Below, in pieces: positions 18,701 to 28,344 of a DNA stretch of 52,260 bases (position 1 is the stretch's first letter; each line of letters begins with the position of its first letter). The DNA is from Gammaproteobacteria bacterium (GTDB lineage Bacteria; Pseudomonadota; Gammaproteobacteria; Thiohalomonadales; Thiohalomonadaceae), in contig JAPHSX010000044.1 in the NCBI GenBank assembly GCA_026196575.1, positions 1-52,260 of the forward strand, in the 5' to 3' direction. Made by a program: the position numbers and the translations under genes. The notes beneath the pieces were generated by a model. That model saw only the letters and a list, made by a program, of their open reading frames with translations. It was not told where the DNA came from and did no database searches.

Positions 18701-21619
18701 CTGCGGCACCTCTTCGCCCGACAACCCGGTAACCGGCTCCATGTCGGCAAGTTCATGCTCGGCCGGCAGCTCCTCCACGGCCTCAGCGATCAGCGCATCT
18801 GTCGCCGCCGCCCGCTCAAAATCATCCGCCTCGGCGACTCCGGCCAGCCCCCCCTCGGGCTTGGCGTTGGCCACATGCTCAAGGTGTTGCACCTCGGCAT
18901 AGACCTCACCGGCGAGGCGCTGCGCCTCACCGTTATCCGGGCAGGGCAGGGAGTTATCAAAGAGGTAGGCGAGCAGGTCATTGACATAATCGACACAGTG
19001 GCGCAGCGCCGCCAGCCCCTGGTCGCCCACCGTCTCGTGCAACGCCTGCAGCGTCTTGCCATAGCGCTCCAGCAGGGCACTGACATCGGCGACACTGGTG
19101 ACCCCCGCCATATTCGAGCTACCCTTGAGGGTATGCAGGGCGCGAAGTACCGGCTCGCTGACCCTGCGACTGCCACCCTCCTCGACCTGCTGCAGGAATT
19201 CACTGATCACCTCCAGGTGTCCCTGCGCCTCCTTGCTGTAGATCTCCAGCAGTACCGGGTCAAGGTCGGGGAGTGTCACCGCCGTCTCGGCGAGCGGGGG
19301 CTTGGCGGCGCTTTCGGGCTCAACCAGCTTGACCCCGCCCGGCTGCACGATCTCCTCGGCCATCTGCCGCAGCAGCAGCGCATCATCACTGGGCGAGATC
19401 CCGCTTTTGAAGCCCGTCATCAACTCGGGCAGCACCTGGTGGGCCTGCTCCAGCATATCGAAGATGGTGGCGTTGCCGCTCAGGGTGCCATCAATAATAC
19501 GGTTGAGTATGTTCTCGAAGGCCCAGGCAAACGCCCCGAGCTCACTCGCCCCCACCAGGCGACCACTCCCCTTGAGGGTATGAAAACAGCGGCGCAGATC
19601 CTTGAGACTCTCCTCATCACCCGGATTGCTGCTCCATTTTGGCAACAGTTCGCCAATCTTCTGCAGCTCCTCTTCGACCTCCTCCTCGAATATTTCAAGG
19701 ATCTCCTCGTCGATCTCTACCGTGGCGGCTCCCTGCGGCATACTCGCCTGTACCGCGACCGGCGCCGCCAGTTCAGGCTCGGCAGCAGCGTCGACGTGCG
19801 GTGTCTCGAGCGTGAGCTCCTCCACGGCTGCATCGCCCTCATCTGCCAGCAACGGTTGCGCCTCGGCCTCCGGTGCCGCGCCGTAGTCGTCAATTGATAT
19901 CTCAGGTGTAACATCGCTGCCGGCCTCGTCTTGCGCGGCGTAACCCAGCAGCGCCACCGCGCCCTCTGCCACCTCCAGCACCGAGCCAGGGTGTACCCGG
20001 CTCTGCACAAAGGCCTCAAGGTAATATTCGATGCTCATTACCGCATCGGCCAGGGCATCCAGCTTCTCGGCCGCAGGGAGGTGATCGCTGGCAATCAATT
20101 CCTTTTCGATAAACTGGCCGCAGGCCGTGAGGATCTGCGCCACGCGTTTGTAAGAGAGCAGCTTGAGGCTACCGATAACCAGATGCAGCAATCCCGGAAT
20201 GGCATCCAGCAGCGCCTTCTCCTGCGGCTTCTCCAGATAGGCATTGACCGCCTCACGCATCCGGATGAGGTCATCACGCGCCTCTTTCATCACCTGACGG
20301 GTAACACGCTGGTGCTCGGCAATGGCCTCTGGCGAGGTGTCGGTGTCGGCAACCTGCTCCTCCGCCGCATCGGCCTTCTCCAGCGGCACCACGCTGCCCC
20401 AGTCGCGAAGCGCCGACTCCACCGTGAGGATGGCCCCGGCAATACCCATCAGGGTATCGTCACTGGCCTCGACCTCGCCATCGAGCAACTGCCGCAGCAC
20501 CGTCAACTGGCCGTTCAGGATGGTGCGCAGGCCCTCCTCCTGTAACAGGCTGAGGGTGTCGGCCATGCTGCCGAGACTCTCCACCATCGGCTGCAGGCTC
20601 TCGACGCTACGGCGATCGCTGCGCACATAGATATCGAACACATCCTTGGCGCGGGCAAGCTCCTCCATAATGTCGGCGGAGACGGTCTTTTTCAGCTCCG
20701 CATTGATGCCGCCAAGTGCCGTGTGGTCCGTCGCGCCCAACGCCTCCAACTGAAACGCCTGTTTAACCGCCAGCGCCCGTGGGCCGGCGGCACTGGTACG
20801 GGCCAACTGATAGAGCAGGCGATTCAGCAGCTCACGTACCGCCTCGGCATCGAGCCCCACCTCGTCACTGGCTGCCAGTACCCGGATTTGCTGCTCAATT
20901 TTGGCCAGCAGCAGTCGGGTCTCACCGGAGAGCTGCAGCGCACCGTCACGCAACCCCTCGACAAAGGCCGAGGCGACCCAGAGCAACCGCCGGGCGAGGG
21001 CCCCGCCGGCGACGGGTAGCAACTTCTCGATAACGATGGCGATGATCCGCAGATTGGCGCTCTGATCGAGGCCTTTTATCAGTTTGGCCAGCGCCGTGAG
21101 CAGATAGGGGTGAACCTTCTTCGCCAGTCGTTGCAGGGTGATTTTGGCCGCGAGTGCCGCATCCGCCGCCGGTGCCTCCACCTCCAGATTGGGACGGAAA
21201 TAGTGCTCGGTTTTCAACTCCGGTTCGCCGCGCAGGACGCGCATCTCATTGAGCAGCGGTAACAGTGAAATGGGATTATCCTGCTGGCCGGCCAGCAGAC
21301 TCTCCAGATAATCTGGCAGCTGGAGAATGGCGCGCATCAGCAGCTCAAAGCCCTGGCCACGATTTTCGAACTCTCCATCGCGCAGGGCTACCGCGAACCG
21401 CTCCACCTCTTCGGCAAACAGGGCGGCCCCCAGCAGCTCGACCATCTGCAAGGTGCCGAAGACCTGATGCACATAGCCGATGCAGAACTCCAGCTGTGAC
21501 TGATCGTCCTGATCCTCGACATAGGCCTCAAGGGCGAGCCTCGCCTGCTTTAGCGTCTCGTCGATCTCTCCCTTGACCCAGGCCAAGGTGCTGATATCAA
21601 ACTGCTCAGCCATTTGCAT
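15743..21619 (-). CDS. chpA: Hybrid chemosensory histidine kinase ChpA (PilL type)
   Basis: A 1958-residue CheA-like kinase of the twitching-motility system. Three canonical phosphotransfer domains carry HTLKGS/GG motifs, with phospho-accepting histidines at residues 680, 829 and 1078. An N-terminal region (IGYVHQVFGTLQMVELLGA) and a region near residue 1230 resemble degenerate Hpt domains. These are followed by acidic linkers, a dimerisation/HATPase module (N-box MLRNSLAHGIEE near 1546, then DDGAGI), a CheW-like domain, and a C-terminal receiver with VVDDSITVRK and phospho-acceptor Asp1888 (MLLDIEMPRMDG). The Pseudomonas protein is longer, with more Hpt-like domains. It lies between pilK and chpC. 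Confidence 0.95.
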   Translation of the reverse strand: MQMAEQFDISTLAWVKGEIDETLKQARLALEAYVEDQDDQSQLEFCIGYVHQVFGTLQMVELLGAALFAEEVERFAVALRDGEFENRGQGFELLMRAILQLPDYLESLLAGQQDNPISLLPLLNEMRVLRGEPELKTEHYFRPNLEVEAPAADAALAAKITLQRLAKKVHPYLLTALAKLIKGLDQSANLRIIAIVIEKLLPVAGGALARRLLWVASAFVEGLRDGALQLSGETRLLLAKIEQQIRVLAASDEVGLDAEAVRELLNRLLYQLARTSAAGPRALAVKQAFQLEALGATDHTALGGINAELKKTVSADIMEELARAKDVFDIYVRSDRRSVESLQPMVESLGSMADTLSLLQEEGLRTILNGQLTVLRQLLDGEVEASDDTLMGIAGAILTVESALRDWGSVVPLEKADAAEEQVADTDTSPEAIAEHQRVTRQVMKEARDDLIRMREAVNAYLEKPQEKALLDAIPGLLHLVIGSLKLLSYKRVAQILTACGQFIEKELIASDHLPAAEKLDALADAVMSIEYYLEAFVQSRVHPGSVLEVAEGAVALLGYAAQDEAGSDVTPEISIDDYGAAPEAEAQPLLADEGDAAVEELTLETPHVDAAAEPELAAPVAVQASMPQGAATVEIDEEILEIFEEEVEEELQKIGELLPKWSSNPGDEESLKDLRRCFHTLKGSGRLVGASELGAFAWAFENILNRIIDGTLSGNATIFDMLEQAHQVLPELMTGFKSGISPSDDALLLRQMAEEIVQPGGVKLVEPESAAKPPLAETAVTLPDLDPVLLEIYSKEAQGHLEVISEFLQQVEEGGSRRVSEPVLRALHTLKGSSNMAGVTSVADVSALLERYGKTLQALHETVGDQGLAALRHCVDYVNDLLAYLFDNSLPCPDNGEAQRLAGEVYAEVQHLEHVANAKPEGGLAGVAEADDFERAAATDALIAEAVEELPAEHELADMEPVTGLSGEEVPQGEAEMDDLLALALDAVSVAEQVPSALAADLAEPEITHGIAEVEAFAAAPRTEPTGAVEEEYDQELLEIFLEEAVDILDASEQTLQAWVEHPDDRSLIEALQRQLHTLKGGARMAGITPIGDLSHSLESTFDAVVDGLLERSPQMMDLLQLSHDRLVTMLEQVRNQEPVISGDDLIARVEALAHPQTPPAEEAIDLLPPGWEAAEDEAEVIELEAAGTVETGPEAQAGDELEQLFARVAEAQIAWQRDVDDNDLFVALRDAVDTLNRGCHVTAIMPLIEIADAVQLLVSAMADGHVATSEKVADLFTIAAERMHLIVSQQREQRPLESGQFLISTIRELIAEGLAREEGISNEVVVDLVAAKQKSEAGETGEVRRKAPRIQQEVVRVRADLLDDLVNFAGEVSIYRSRVEQQIGTFGANLGEMDQTITRLREQLRQVEIETEAQIDSRRAEAQKQGYEDFDPLEFDRFTNMQTLSRSMAESLNDLLSIEEVLRGLSRETETLLLQQSRVNTELQESLMHTRMVPMVESAPRLRRVVRQTAAELGKRASLSFEGAEVEMDRNVVERMMAPLEHMLRNSLAHGIEERAVRKQAGKPDEGSIKIALSREGSEIVIRVSDDGAGINLEAVKDKAITRGLMQPGAQLADQEIMHFILESGFSTADALTQVAGRGVGMDVVNSEIRQLGGVLEIDSVYGQGSVMTARLPLTLSVSRALLVYVGEDIYAIPLPSISGIERISGAELEARLDTEHPTHNWLGDDYDLMHLTAALGAGKGMIQHASKQPLLLTSSGGHRVAFAVDGLIGSREIVVKSLGPQLSTLHHLAGATILADGSVALIIDMPALVRRGFAKLGGVAALDVHPEVVALEREPVVMVVDDSITVRKVTERLLKRNNMQCVTAKDGVDAITVLDEVTPDVMLLDIEMPRMDGFELATFLRNSERFRQLPIIMITSRTGDKHRQRALDIGVNEYMGKPYTEIDLMTNIEKLLHKA

Positions 21620-21631
21620 ACCGTCTTACCC

Positions 21632-22516
21632 TTAATCCTTTATCTTTCGATACGCCAAGGTATCTTCGAATTTCAGCGATTCCAGGCCCGCCGGCTGCCA
21701 GCCGACCAGCTCACCGGCGCCGAGTACCAGCAACCCACCTGGCTTGAGAAAACGCGCCAGTGTGGCAACAATTTGCTGACGCCGCGGCTGTGCAAAATAG
21801 ATCAACAGATTCTGACAAAACACGATATCCACCTTCTCAAACGGTGCCTGCTCCAGGCTCAATACATTGAGTTGTGCAAAGGCCACCCGCTGACGGAGTC
21901 TGTCGGCCACCCGATAACCCGTAGCGGCGGACACAAAACAGCGCGCTACCGTCGCCGCATCCAGTCCGGCCAAACGTTGCGCCGGATAGCAACCGTCACG
22001 CGCCAGGGCCAGGCTTTCCAGACTGACATCGGAGCCGATCACACCGTAATAGACCTTGCCACGATGCGCCGCCAGGGCCCGCTCCAGCACGATCGCCAGC
22101 GTGTAGGCCTCCTCACCGCTGGCACAGCCCACGCTCCACGCCGTGACGTTGACTGTATCGCACGCTTGCCGCAACAGTGGCGCCAGATAGTGCTCTTCAA
22201 TCAAGCGGAAGGAGGCGGGGTGACGGTTGAAACGGGTCTCATGAATGGTCAGGCGATCCAGCAGGTGGCTCCACTCCATTGACCCCTGCTGCGCCGAGGT
22301 GACCAGCTCGTAGTAGCGTTGAAAATCGCTCATTCCCAACTCACGCATGCGCGTACGCAGCCGGGAGGAGAGAAAGACCTTGCGCCGTGGCGTCACCGCG
22401 ATACCAAGCCGCCGCTCCAGCAGCTCCGCCCAGCAGGCGAACTGCTCCTCGTCAAGCTCGGGCAGTGCCGGCAGACTGCCCCCATTACCACCCTGCAGAC
22501 ACATGGCCGCTAACAT
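21632..22516 (-). CDS. pilK: CheR-type chemoreceptor methyltransferase PilK
   Basis: Methylates glutamates of the PilJ receptor with S-adenosylmethionine. The 294-residue protein has an N-terminal all-alpha CheR domain (RTRMRELGMSDFQRYYELV, then LTIHETRFNRHPASFRLIEE) and a SAM-binding domain with VTAWSVGCASGEEAYTLAI and the late DIVFCQNLLIYFAQPRRQQIV. It lies between pilJ and chpA. No CheB/ChpB methylesterase is encoded in the operon. Confidence 0.93.
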   Translation of the reverse strand: MLAAMCLQGGNGGSLPALPELDEEQFACWAELLERRLGIAVTPRRKVFLSSRLRTRMRELGMSDFQRYYELVTSAQQGSMEWSHLLDRLTIHETRFNRHPASFRLIEEHYLAPLLRQACDTVNVTAWSVGCASGEEAYTLAIVLERALAAHRGKVYYGVIGSDVSLESLALARDGCYPAQRLAGLDAATVARCFVSAATGYRVADRLRQRVAFAQLNVLSLEQAPFEKVDIVFCQNLLIYFAQPRRQQIVATLARFLKPGGLLVLGAGELVGWQPAGLESLKFEDTLAYRKIKD

Positions 22517-22538
22517 CGGGAGCCCAGGCTTGTCCTGT

Positions 22539-24632
22539 TTACCCTGGCAGCTTGAAGCCGGATACCGAACGCTTCAGCTCGCTGGCCAGCTCAGAGAGGT
22601 TACCGATGGATTGCGCCGTCTGGTTGGTACCCTCGGAGGTCTGCGTGGTGATCTCCTGAATGACATTCATGGTGTCGGAGATATTGGCTGCGGCGTGCGC
22701 CTGTTGGCGCGTGGCACTGGTGATGCTCTGCACCAGTTCCGCCAGGTTGGTTGACACGTTTTCGATCTCACTCAGCGCCGCACCGGCATCCTCGGCAATC
22801 TTGGCACCGGCCACTACCCCGGAGGTGCTCTGCTCCATTGAGATGATCGCCTCGTTGGTGTCGGTTTGAATGGTCTTTACCAGCGCCTCAATCTGCTTGG
22901 TCGCATCGGAGGAGCGCTCCGCGAGTCGCGTTACCTCGTCCGCTACCACGGCGAAGCCCCGGCCCGCCTCACCGGCCATCGCCGCCTGGATGGCCGCGTT
23001 GAGCGCGAGGATGTTGGTCTGCTCGGCGATGTCGTTAATCAGTTCAACGATGTCGCCGATCTCCTGGGAGGACTCACCCAGACGCTTGATCCGCTTGGAG
23101 GTCTCCTGGATCTGCTCACGAATGATATCCATCCCGTTGATGGTTTTCTGTACCGCCTCGGTGCCTTTCTTGGCGATATCCACCGAGCGCTGTGACTCCT
23201 CAGCCAACTGGTCGGCGTTCTTTGACACGCCCTCGATGGAGATCGCCATCTCGTTTACCGCGGTACTGGCCGAGGCGATCTGCTGCGCCTGATGGTTACT
23301 TGCCTCAGCCAGATGGCTGGCGGTGGCCTGCGACTTCTCCGCCGCGCTGGTTACCTGACTGGCGGTGGCGTTAATCGCCTCGACCAGGGTACGCAACGCG
23401 TCGATGGTAAAGTTCATCGAGTCGGCGATCGCCCCGGTGATGTCCTCGGTTACCGTGGCGTTCACGGTGAGGTCACCATCCGCCAGGTCACCCATCTCGT
23501 CCAGCAGTCGCATGATCGCCTGCTGACTGCGACGATTCTGCTCCTCGGTCGCCTGGCGCTGCCCCTCGGTTTCGGCCAATCGACGATCGCCGTCACGCTT
23601 CAGGCGCAGGCCCAGCACGATCAGCAGGATTACGGTGAGGGTCGCGAAGATGTTGCCGATGGTGGATGAAATCGGCCGTGTCTCCATCGCTTCCTTATAG
23701 GCCGAATCGAGCTCCGCGATACGATCCAGCAGGATGTCGGAGTTGTCCAGGATATTCTGCACCGCCTCGGAGACCAGGAACATCTCGGGGCTGCGCTCCA
23801 GGATACCGCTCACCTGCTGCCCCAGCATATCGAACAGGTCGCTTACCTCCTCAACCTTCTCCAGCACCTCATCATCATCAACAGCGCGAATATTGAGACT
23901 CTTGTCGCCCTCCAGCAGACCGGTAATGACACGCCCATAGAGGGCGGCGTCGCGGCCGAAGCGGTCGGCGGCGGTAACCGCACCTTCACCCCCCTCCAGC
24001 ACCCGGTTGACGTTGTTGATAATGCGCTGCGACAGCATCAACTGACGGCTGGCAATATAGACCTGATCAGGCGTCGCCCCCTTTTGTGCCATTAGCGTCG
24101 CCACCTCATCGGTCAGGGCGAGCAGCTGTGCCGAGTTCTCGTTAATCATCTTTACAATTTCACGCAACGCCACCACCACGCCACGCGCGTCGACAATCAC
24201 ACTGACATCGGCGTTATATTTATTCCAGCTGGCCACCACGGCATTGAGTCGATCCTGCGCATCGGCGTCTGTGGCCGGTGGCATGCCGCTCTCCGGATCA
24301 CCCATCCGCAACAACTCGAGGTTGGCGGCAAATACCTCACGGTGCTTGGCCAGGGAGTCAAAGGTAGCGGGGAGGCCACGGTTAGCCTGGCCGGCAAACT
24401 TGGAGATCCGCTGCGAGAGCACCTGCTCCTCACCCAGCAACCCCAGATACTCCTTGTCGTACCGGTCCTGCGTATTCACCAGCAGGAAGGTAACAAAGGT
24501 GACCACCAGTGAGATGGCAAGGAAGGTGATAATGACCGTCAGCCCGGTATTCCTGATGGATGCGGGCGCGCCCGCCTTCGCACCGCTCTTTGCGGCCGAA
24601 GCCTTTTTCTTTAATTTTAACGGCAACTTCAT
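22539..24632 (-). CDS. pilJ: Methyl-accepting chemotaxis protein PilJ
   Basis: The receptor of the Chp system. The 697-residue protein has a membrane segment near residues 32-53 ([20 protein letters not shown]), a long periplasmic sensor region with two PilJ-type helical modules ([12 protein letters not shown] and [18 protein letters not shown]), a second membrane segment near 326-344 ([15 protein letters not shown]), a HAMP-like linker and a cytoplasmic signalling coiled coil. The signalling tip [32 protein letters not shown] is conserved. It lies between pilI and pilK. Confidence 0.96.
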   Translation of the reverse strand: MKLPLKLKKKASAAKSGAKAGAPASIRNTGLTVIITFLAISLVVTFVTFLLVNTQDRYDKEYLGLLGEEQVLSQRISKFAGQANRGLPATFDSLAKHREVFAANLELLRMGDPESGMPPATDADAQDRLNAVVASWNKYNADVSVIVDARGVVVALREIVKMINENSAQLLALTDEVATLMAQKGATPDQVYIASRQLMLSQRIINNVNRVLEGGEGAVTAADRFGRDAALYGRVITGLLEGDKSLNIRAVDDDEVLEKVEEVSDLFDMLGQQVSGILERSPEMFLVSEAVQNILDNSDILLDRIAELDSAYKEAMETRPISSTIGNIFATLTVILLIVLGLRLKRDGDRRLAETEGQRQATEEQNRRSQQAIMRLLDEMGDLADGDLTVNATVTEDITGAIADSMNFTIDALRTLVEAINATASQVTSAAEKSQATASHLAEASNHQAQQIASASTAVNEMAISIEGVSKNADQLAEESQRSVDIAKKGTEAVQKTINGMDIIREQIQETSKRIKRLGESSQEIGDIVELINDIAEQTNILALNAAIQAAMAGEAGRGFAVVADEVTRLAERSSDATKQIEALVKTIQTDTNEAIISMEQSTSGVVAGAKIAEDAGAALSEIENVSTNLAELVQSITSATRQQAHAAANISDTMNVIQEITTQTSEGTNQTAQSIGNLSELASELKRSVSGFKLPG

Positions 24633-24704
24633 CTTCTCGACTCCTAAACTCTGGAATATCCCTACAATGGTGAATTATTATCGACCCGATGTTCCTGCGG
24701 AAAA

Positions 24705-25238
24705 TCAGGCCGCAACATGCATAAACTCTGGAAGCTCCGCAAGGTGATTGATATTGAACACCCCCCAGGACTCACCGCGCTGTCGATACTGCCCCATCAA
24801 CATCTGACCAAATGTCACCTCCAGATCAGAGGTGTCGGCACTGAACTCCTCCTCCAGGAACTGACGCATCCCTATCACCTCCTCGACCAGCAACCCCGCC
24901 ACTATCCCCTTATGTTGCATCACCAGGATACGGCTATGCCTCGACATGGCGGTCATCCTCCCCGAGAGAAAGCCCTTTAGATCGAGAATCGGCAACAACG
25001 TGCCACGCACATTGGCCACGCCATGCACCCACTCCCTGGCGCTGGGGATGCGGCTGATCTTCACCTTGCTCAGGATCTCCTTGACCTGCTCCAGCGGCAC
25101 TACCCAGCCCTTGTCATCCAGACGAAATCCGATCCCCTCCCAGGTAGCCTTGACCTCGATCTGCTGCGGCAGGCCATGTGCCCGCTCGCGGCCGCGCCGG
25201 GCCAGTTCATGCAACAACAGTATTGGTGTCTTTTCCAT
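24705..25238 (-). CDS. pilI: CheW-like adaptor PilI
   Basis: A 177-residue protein with one CheW domain (GIGFRLDDKGWVVPLEQVKEIL, NVRGTLLPILDLKGFLSG, VEEVIGMRQFLEE). It couples the PilJ receptor to the ChpA kinase. It lies between pilH and pilJ in the usual order. The gap to pilJ is 72 bases. Confidence 0.94.
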   Translation of the reverse strand: MEKTPILLLHELARRGRERAHGLPQQIEVKATWEGIGFRLDDKGWVVPLEQVKEILSKVKISRIPSAREWVHGVANVRGTLLPILDLKGFLSGRMTAMSRHSRILVMQHKGIVAGLLVEEVIGMRQFLEEEFSADTSDLEVTFGQMLMGQYRQRGESWGVFNINHLAELPEFMHVAA

Positions 25239-25263
25239 CGTGCCTACTCGGTATCCGCTATTA

Positions 25264-25629
25264 CTAACCCGCCAGCAGCGCCCCCACCTTCTCGATCAGG
25301 GTCGCCTCATCCACCGGCTTGGTCAGGTAGTCCTTGGCGCCTTGGCGCAGACCCCACACCCGATCCGTCTCCTGATCCTTGGTGGTAACGATAATGATGG
25401 GGATATGCGAGGTCTCGGCATCCTTGCTGATTTGACGGGTGGCCTGAAAACCGTTCATTCCCGGCATCACCACATCCATCATGATCAGGTCTGGTTTGAG
25501 CGCCTTGGCCTGCGCAATCCCCTCCTCACCATTGGTGGCCGTTACCACGCTGTACCCCAGTTTCTCCAGGATAGTGGTCAATACATGGATCTCGGTTGGC
25601 GAATCATCAACAATCAAAATCTGCGCCAT
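25264..25629 (-). CDS. pilH: Single-domain response regulator PilH
   Basis: A 121-residue CheY-like receiver with no output domain. It has the acidic pair in LIVDDSPTE, phospho-acceptor Asp52 (IMMDVVMPGMNG), the threonine of IIIVTTKDQ and the lysine of YLTKPVDE. In Pseudomonas PilH antagonises or balances PilG signalling to the pilus motors PilT/PilU. It is the second gene of the pilGHIJK-chpA-chpC operon. Confidence 0.93.
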   Translation of the reverse strand: MAQILIVDDSPTEIHVLTTILEKLGYSVVTATNGEEGIAQAKALKPDLIMMDVVMPGMNGFQATRQISKDAETSHIPIIIVTTKDQETDRVWGLRQGAKDYLTKPVDEATLIEKVGALLAG

Positions 25630-25702
25630 TACGCTACTCCTAACTCTATTTTCAATGAATTACACACAAATATTCCGGCCCGAAGGGGAGCGTACAAGTC
25701 AC

Positions 25703-26107
25703 TCAGGATACCTTGTTCAGGACGTGCTGTTCGATGGCACCCAGCAGCTCCTCCTTGGTGAAGGGCTTGGTCAGGTACTGCTCCGAGCCGACGATACGCC
25801 CGCGTGCGCGATCGAACAGCCCATCCTTGCTCGACAACATGATCACGGGGGTGGTTTTGAATTTTTGATTGTGTTTGATGAGGGCGCAGGTCTGATAGCC
25901 ATCAAGGCGCGGCATCATAATATCAACGAAAATGATGTGCGGATGGTGATCGGCAATCTTGGAGAGGGCCTCGAATCCATCATTGGCGGTAAAAACCTCG
26001 CAGCCCTCCTTCTTCAGCAAGGTCTCGGCGGTCCGCCGGATGGTCTTGCTGTCATCGATGACCATGACCTTCAGGCCCTGCAACCCGGTTGGTGCTTCGC
26101 TAGTCAC
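25703..26107 (-). CDS. pilG: Response regulator PilG
   Basis: A 134-residue CheY-like receiver with a short N-terminal extension. Motifs are VMVIDDSKTIRR, phospho-acceptor Asp62 (IIFVDIMMPRLDG), and YLTKPFTKEELL. PilG is the kinase target that promotes pilus extension and cAMP signalling in Pseudomonas. It is the first gene of the chemosensory operon, so its promoter should lie in the 250 bases shared with divergent gshB; TTGAAC (26212-26217) with a poor -10 is the best candidate I see. Confidence 0.94.
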   Translation of the reverse strand: MTSEAPTGLQGLKVMVIDDSKTIRRTAETLLKKEGCEVFTANDGFEALSKIADHHPHIIFVDIMMPRLDGYQTCALIKHNQKFKTTPVIMLSSKDGLFDRARGRIVGSEQYLTKPFTKEELLGAIEQHVLNKVS

Positions 26108-26360
26108 GTATCCCCCATCCTAATATCTATGCTCGCCCTGGAATTTGTCGGCCAATGCCGCCCGAAACAACGACTTGGCACTTTATGGCGAATATTTAAC
26201 ACATTCCTCAGGTTCAATCCATAAGTTCATGCCGAGACTAACATAGTTTGCCCCGCCCTCCCTGCCTCGGCACCCTGAATTCCGGCCCGCACGCGCAAGC
26301 ATTGCGTTGCTGGCACTGAATTTTGCTAAAGTAACGGCTCACGCACAACGGTACCGACAA

Positions 26361-27314
26361 ATGGCAATTACCCTGGGCGTCGTCATGGATCCCATCGGCG
26401 ACATCACCTTTCACAAGGACAGCACCCTTGCCATGCTGCAGGCCGCCCAGCGCCGCGGCTGGGCCCTGCGTTACATGGAGATGGCCGATCTCTACTGCCG
26501 TGACGGGATGGCGATGGCCCGCATGGCCCCGTTGCAGGTGATGGATGACGCACAGTGCTGGTACCGGCTGGGGCAGGCCGAGGAGGGGCCGCTGCACCAG
26601 CTGGACGTTATCCTGATGCGCAAGGACCCCCCCTTCGACATGGAGTACATCTACGCCACCTACCTGCTGGAGCTGGCCGAGCGGCGCGGCAGCCTGGTGG
26701 TCAACCGCCCGGCCAGTCTGCGTGATGCCAACGAGAAGGTCTTTACCGCCCACTTCCCCCAGTGCACCGCACCCACCCTGATCAGCCGCCGCCAACAGCA
26801 GCTGCGCGCCTTCGTCCACGAATATCAGGAGGTGATCCTCAAGCCACTGGAGGGGATGGGCGGCGCCTCCATCTTCAAGGTCAGCGCCAGCGACCCCAAC
26901 ACCAGCGTAATCCTGGAGACCCTTACCGCGCATGGCAGCCGTTACGCTATGGCACAGCGCTTTATCCCCGAGATCAGCGCGGGCGACAAGCGCATCCTGC
27001 TTATCGACGGCGAGCCGGTGCCCTATGCCCTGGCCCGCGTTCCGGCCAGGGGCGAGCTGCGCGGCAACCTGGCGGCGGGCGGCAGCGGGGTGGGGGTAGA
27101 GCTGAGCGCACGCGACCGCTGGATTTGCGAACAGGTTGCACCAACCTTGCGTGAAATGGGGCTTATCTTCGTCGGTCTGGATGTGATTGGTGATTTTCTG
27201 ACCGAGATCAACGTCACCAGCCCCACCTGCATCCGGGAGCTGGATCAGATCTACGGGCTCGACATAGCCGCTCAACTGATGGATGCCATCGAGAGACGAC
27301 TCAGCCAAGAGTAG
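26361..27314 (+). CDS. gshB: Glutathione synthetase
   Basis: Joins gamma-glutamylcysteine and glycine with ATP. The 317-residue protein is an ATP-grasp enzyme: N-terminal GVVMDPIGDITFHKDSTLAML, a RKDPPFDMEYIYATYLLE segment, KPLEGMGGASIFKV in the ATP loop and FLTEINVTSPTCIRELD near the C-terminus. I chose the ATG at 26361 (MAITLGVVMD); an in-frame ATG 54 bases upstream adds non-family sequence. It is divergent from pilG and followed by the tonB-like gene. Confidence 0.96.
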   Translation: MAITLGVVMDPIGDITFHKDSTLAMLQAAQRRGWALRYMEMADLYCRDGMAMARMAPLQVMDDAQCWYRLGQAEEGPLHQLDVILMRKDPPFDMEYIYATYLLELAERRGSLVVNRPASLRDANEKVFTAHFPQCTAPTLISRRQQQLRAFVHEYQEVILKPLEGMGGASIFKVSASDPNTSVILETLTAHGSRYAMAQRFIPEISAGDKRILLIDGEPVPYALARVPARGELRGNLAAGGSGVGVELSARDRWICEQVAPTLREMGLIFVGLDVIGDFLTEINVTSPTCIRELDQIYGLDIAAQLMDAIERRLSQE

Positions 27315-27373
27315 CCGCCCCCCTTTGCCAGAAAAATCAGCACTGGATCATACCCTGCCCACTCAGCCGCAGG

Positions 27374-27379
27374 TATAAT
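27374..27379 (+). promoter_or_regulatory. -10 element before the tonB-like gene
   Basis: A perfect TATAAT lies 37 bases before the GTG start. No clear -35 is present at the standard spacing (TACCCT). Confidence 0.4.
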
Positions 27380-27415
27380 CCCCATCACCCATCAACGGAA
27401 AGAGACGCCAGCTCC

Positions 27416-28306
27416 GTGGCTCATGCGCAAAACCTGTTCACCATCCCCGCCTCGGATCGCCTGGGTCTGACCCTCTTCTTTGCCATCGCCCTGCACGCCA
27501 TCATCATCCTCGGGGTGGGCTTTGATGCCGAACGACTCCCGCCCCGGGAGCGCCCCCTTACCCTTGAGGTGACCCTGGTTCACAGCGCCAGCGAAGAGGC
27601 CCCCGACAAGGCCGACTACCTGGCGCAGGCCAACCAGCAGGGCGGCGGCACGGTCAAGGAGAGGGTGCGCCCCTCCAGTCTCTTCACCAACCCCCATCCT
27701 ATCGACAACCAGGATGGCGACGCGCCGCAAAACCTGCCGCTACAGTTGCCACCACCCAGCCACGCCCAGCACCAGCAACCGGTGCTGCAGGCACAAAAGG
27801 AGAGCCCGCAACAGTGGCAACAGCAGGAGGCGGAGAGAGCAACGGAGGTGCCACAGACACCCAGCGCCACTGAACTGATGCTGAGCGCCCGCGCCATCGC
27901 CCGCATCAGTGCCGAACTGCGGCAAAAACAGCAGGCCTACGCGCAGTTGCCGCGTGAGAAGTACATCAGCGCCAATACCCGCGAGTACCGTTACGCCAGT
28001 TATGAGGACAGCTGGCGGCAGAAGGTGGAGCGCATCGGCAACCTAAACTACCCCGACGAGGCAAGGATGCAGCGGCTCAGCGGCACCCTGCTGCTGGATG
28101 TGGCGATTAACGCCGACGGCACCCTGAAGAGCGTGCGCGTCGATCGCTCCTCGGGCCATCGGGCACTGGACAACGGCGCCATCCGTATCGTGCGCATGGC
28201 CTCCCCCTTCGCCCCGCTGCCGCCGGAGATCCGCAAGGAGGTCGATGTCTTGCACATCCTGCGGGTCTGGCAGTTCGAGGACGACTCGCTGCAGACCAGC
28301 CGCTGA
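27416..28306 (+). CDS. TonB-family energy transducer
   Basis: The 296-residue protein has a single N-terminal membrane segment (LGLTLFFAIALHAIIILGVGF), a Pro/Gln-rich periplasmic linker (about residues 95-150) and a C-terminal TonB domain with YPDEARMQRLSGTLLLDVAINADGTLKSVRVDRSSGH. TonB proteins transmit proton-motive force to outer-membrane receptors. No ExbB/ExbD genes are adjacent. A tonB paralogue between gshB and yqgE is also found in Pseudomonas, where one copy affects twitching motility, so a link to the neighbouring pilus genes is possible. The start is a GTG with GGAAAGAGA upstream. Confidence 0.88.
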   Translation: MAHAQNLFTIPASDRLGLTLFFAIALHAIIILGVGFDAERLPPRERPLTLEVTLVHSASEEAPDKADYLAQANQQGGGTVKERVRPSSLFTNPHPIDNQDGDAPQNLPLQLPPPSHAQHQQPVLQAQKESPQQWQQQEAERATEVPQTPSATELMLSARAIARISAELRQKQQAYAQLPREKYISANTREYRYASYEDSWRQKVERIGNLNYPDEARMQRLSGTLLLDVAINADGTLKSVRVDRSSGHRALDNGAIRIVRMASPFAPLPPEIRKEVDVLHILRVWQFEDDSLQTSR

Positions 28307-28344
28307 CCACCCATTAATCACCAGGGCCAATCCGACTCACGCCA

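Noticed and set aside
17762-19897. 711-codon open frame antisense to chpA
   Set aside because: It is a mirror frame of a GC-rich coding region; the translation is rich in His, Arg, Gln and Leu without domains, while the opposite strand encodes an unmistakable kinase.
26189-26217. pilG promoter TTGAAC-N17-TATTCG
   Set aside because: The -10 is a weak match, so it is mentioned with pilG but not listed as a feature.
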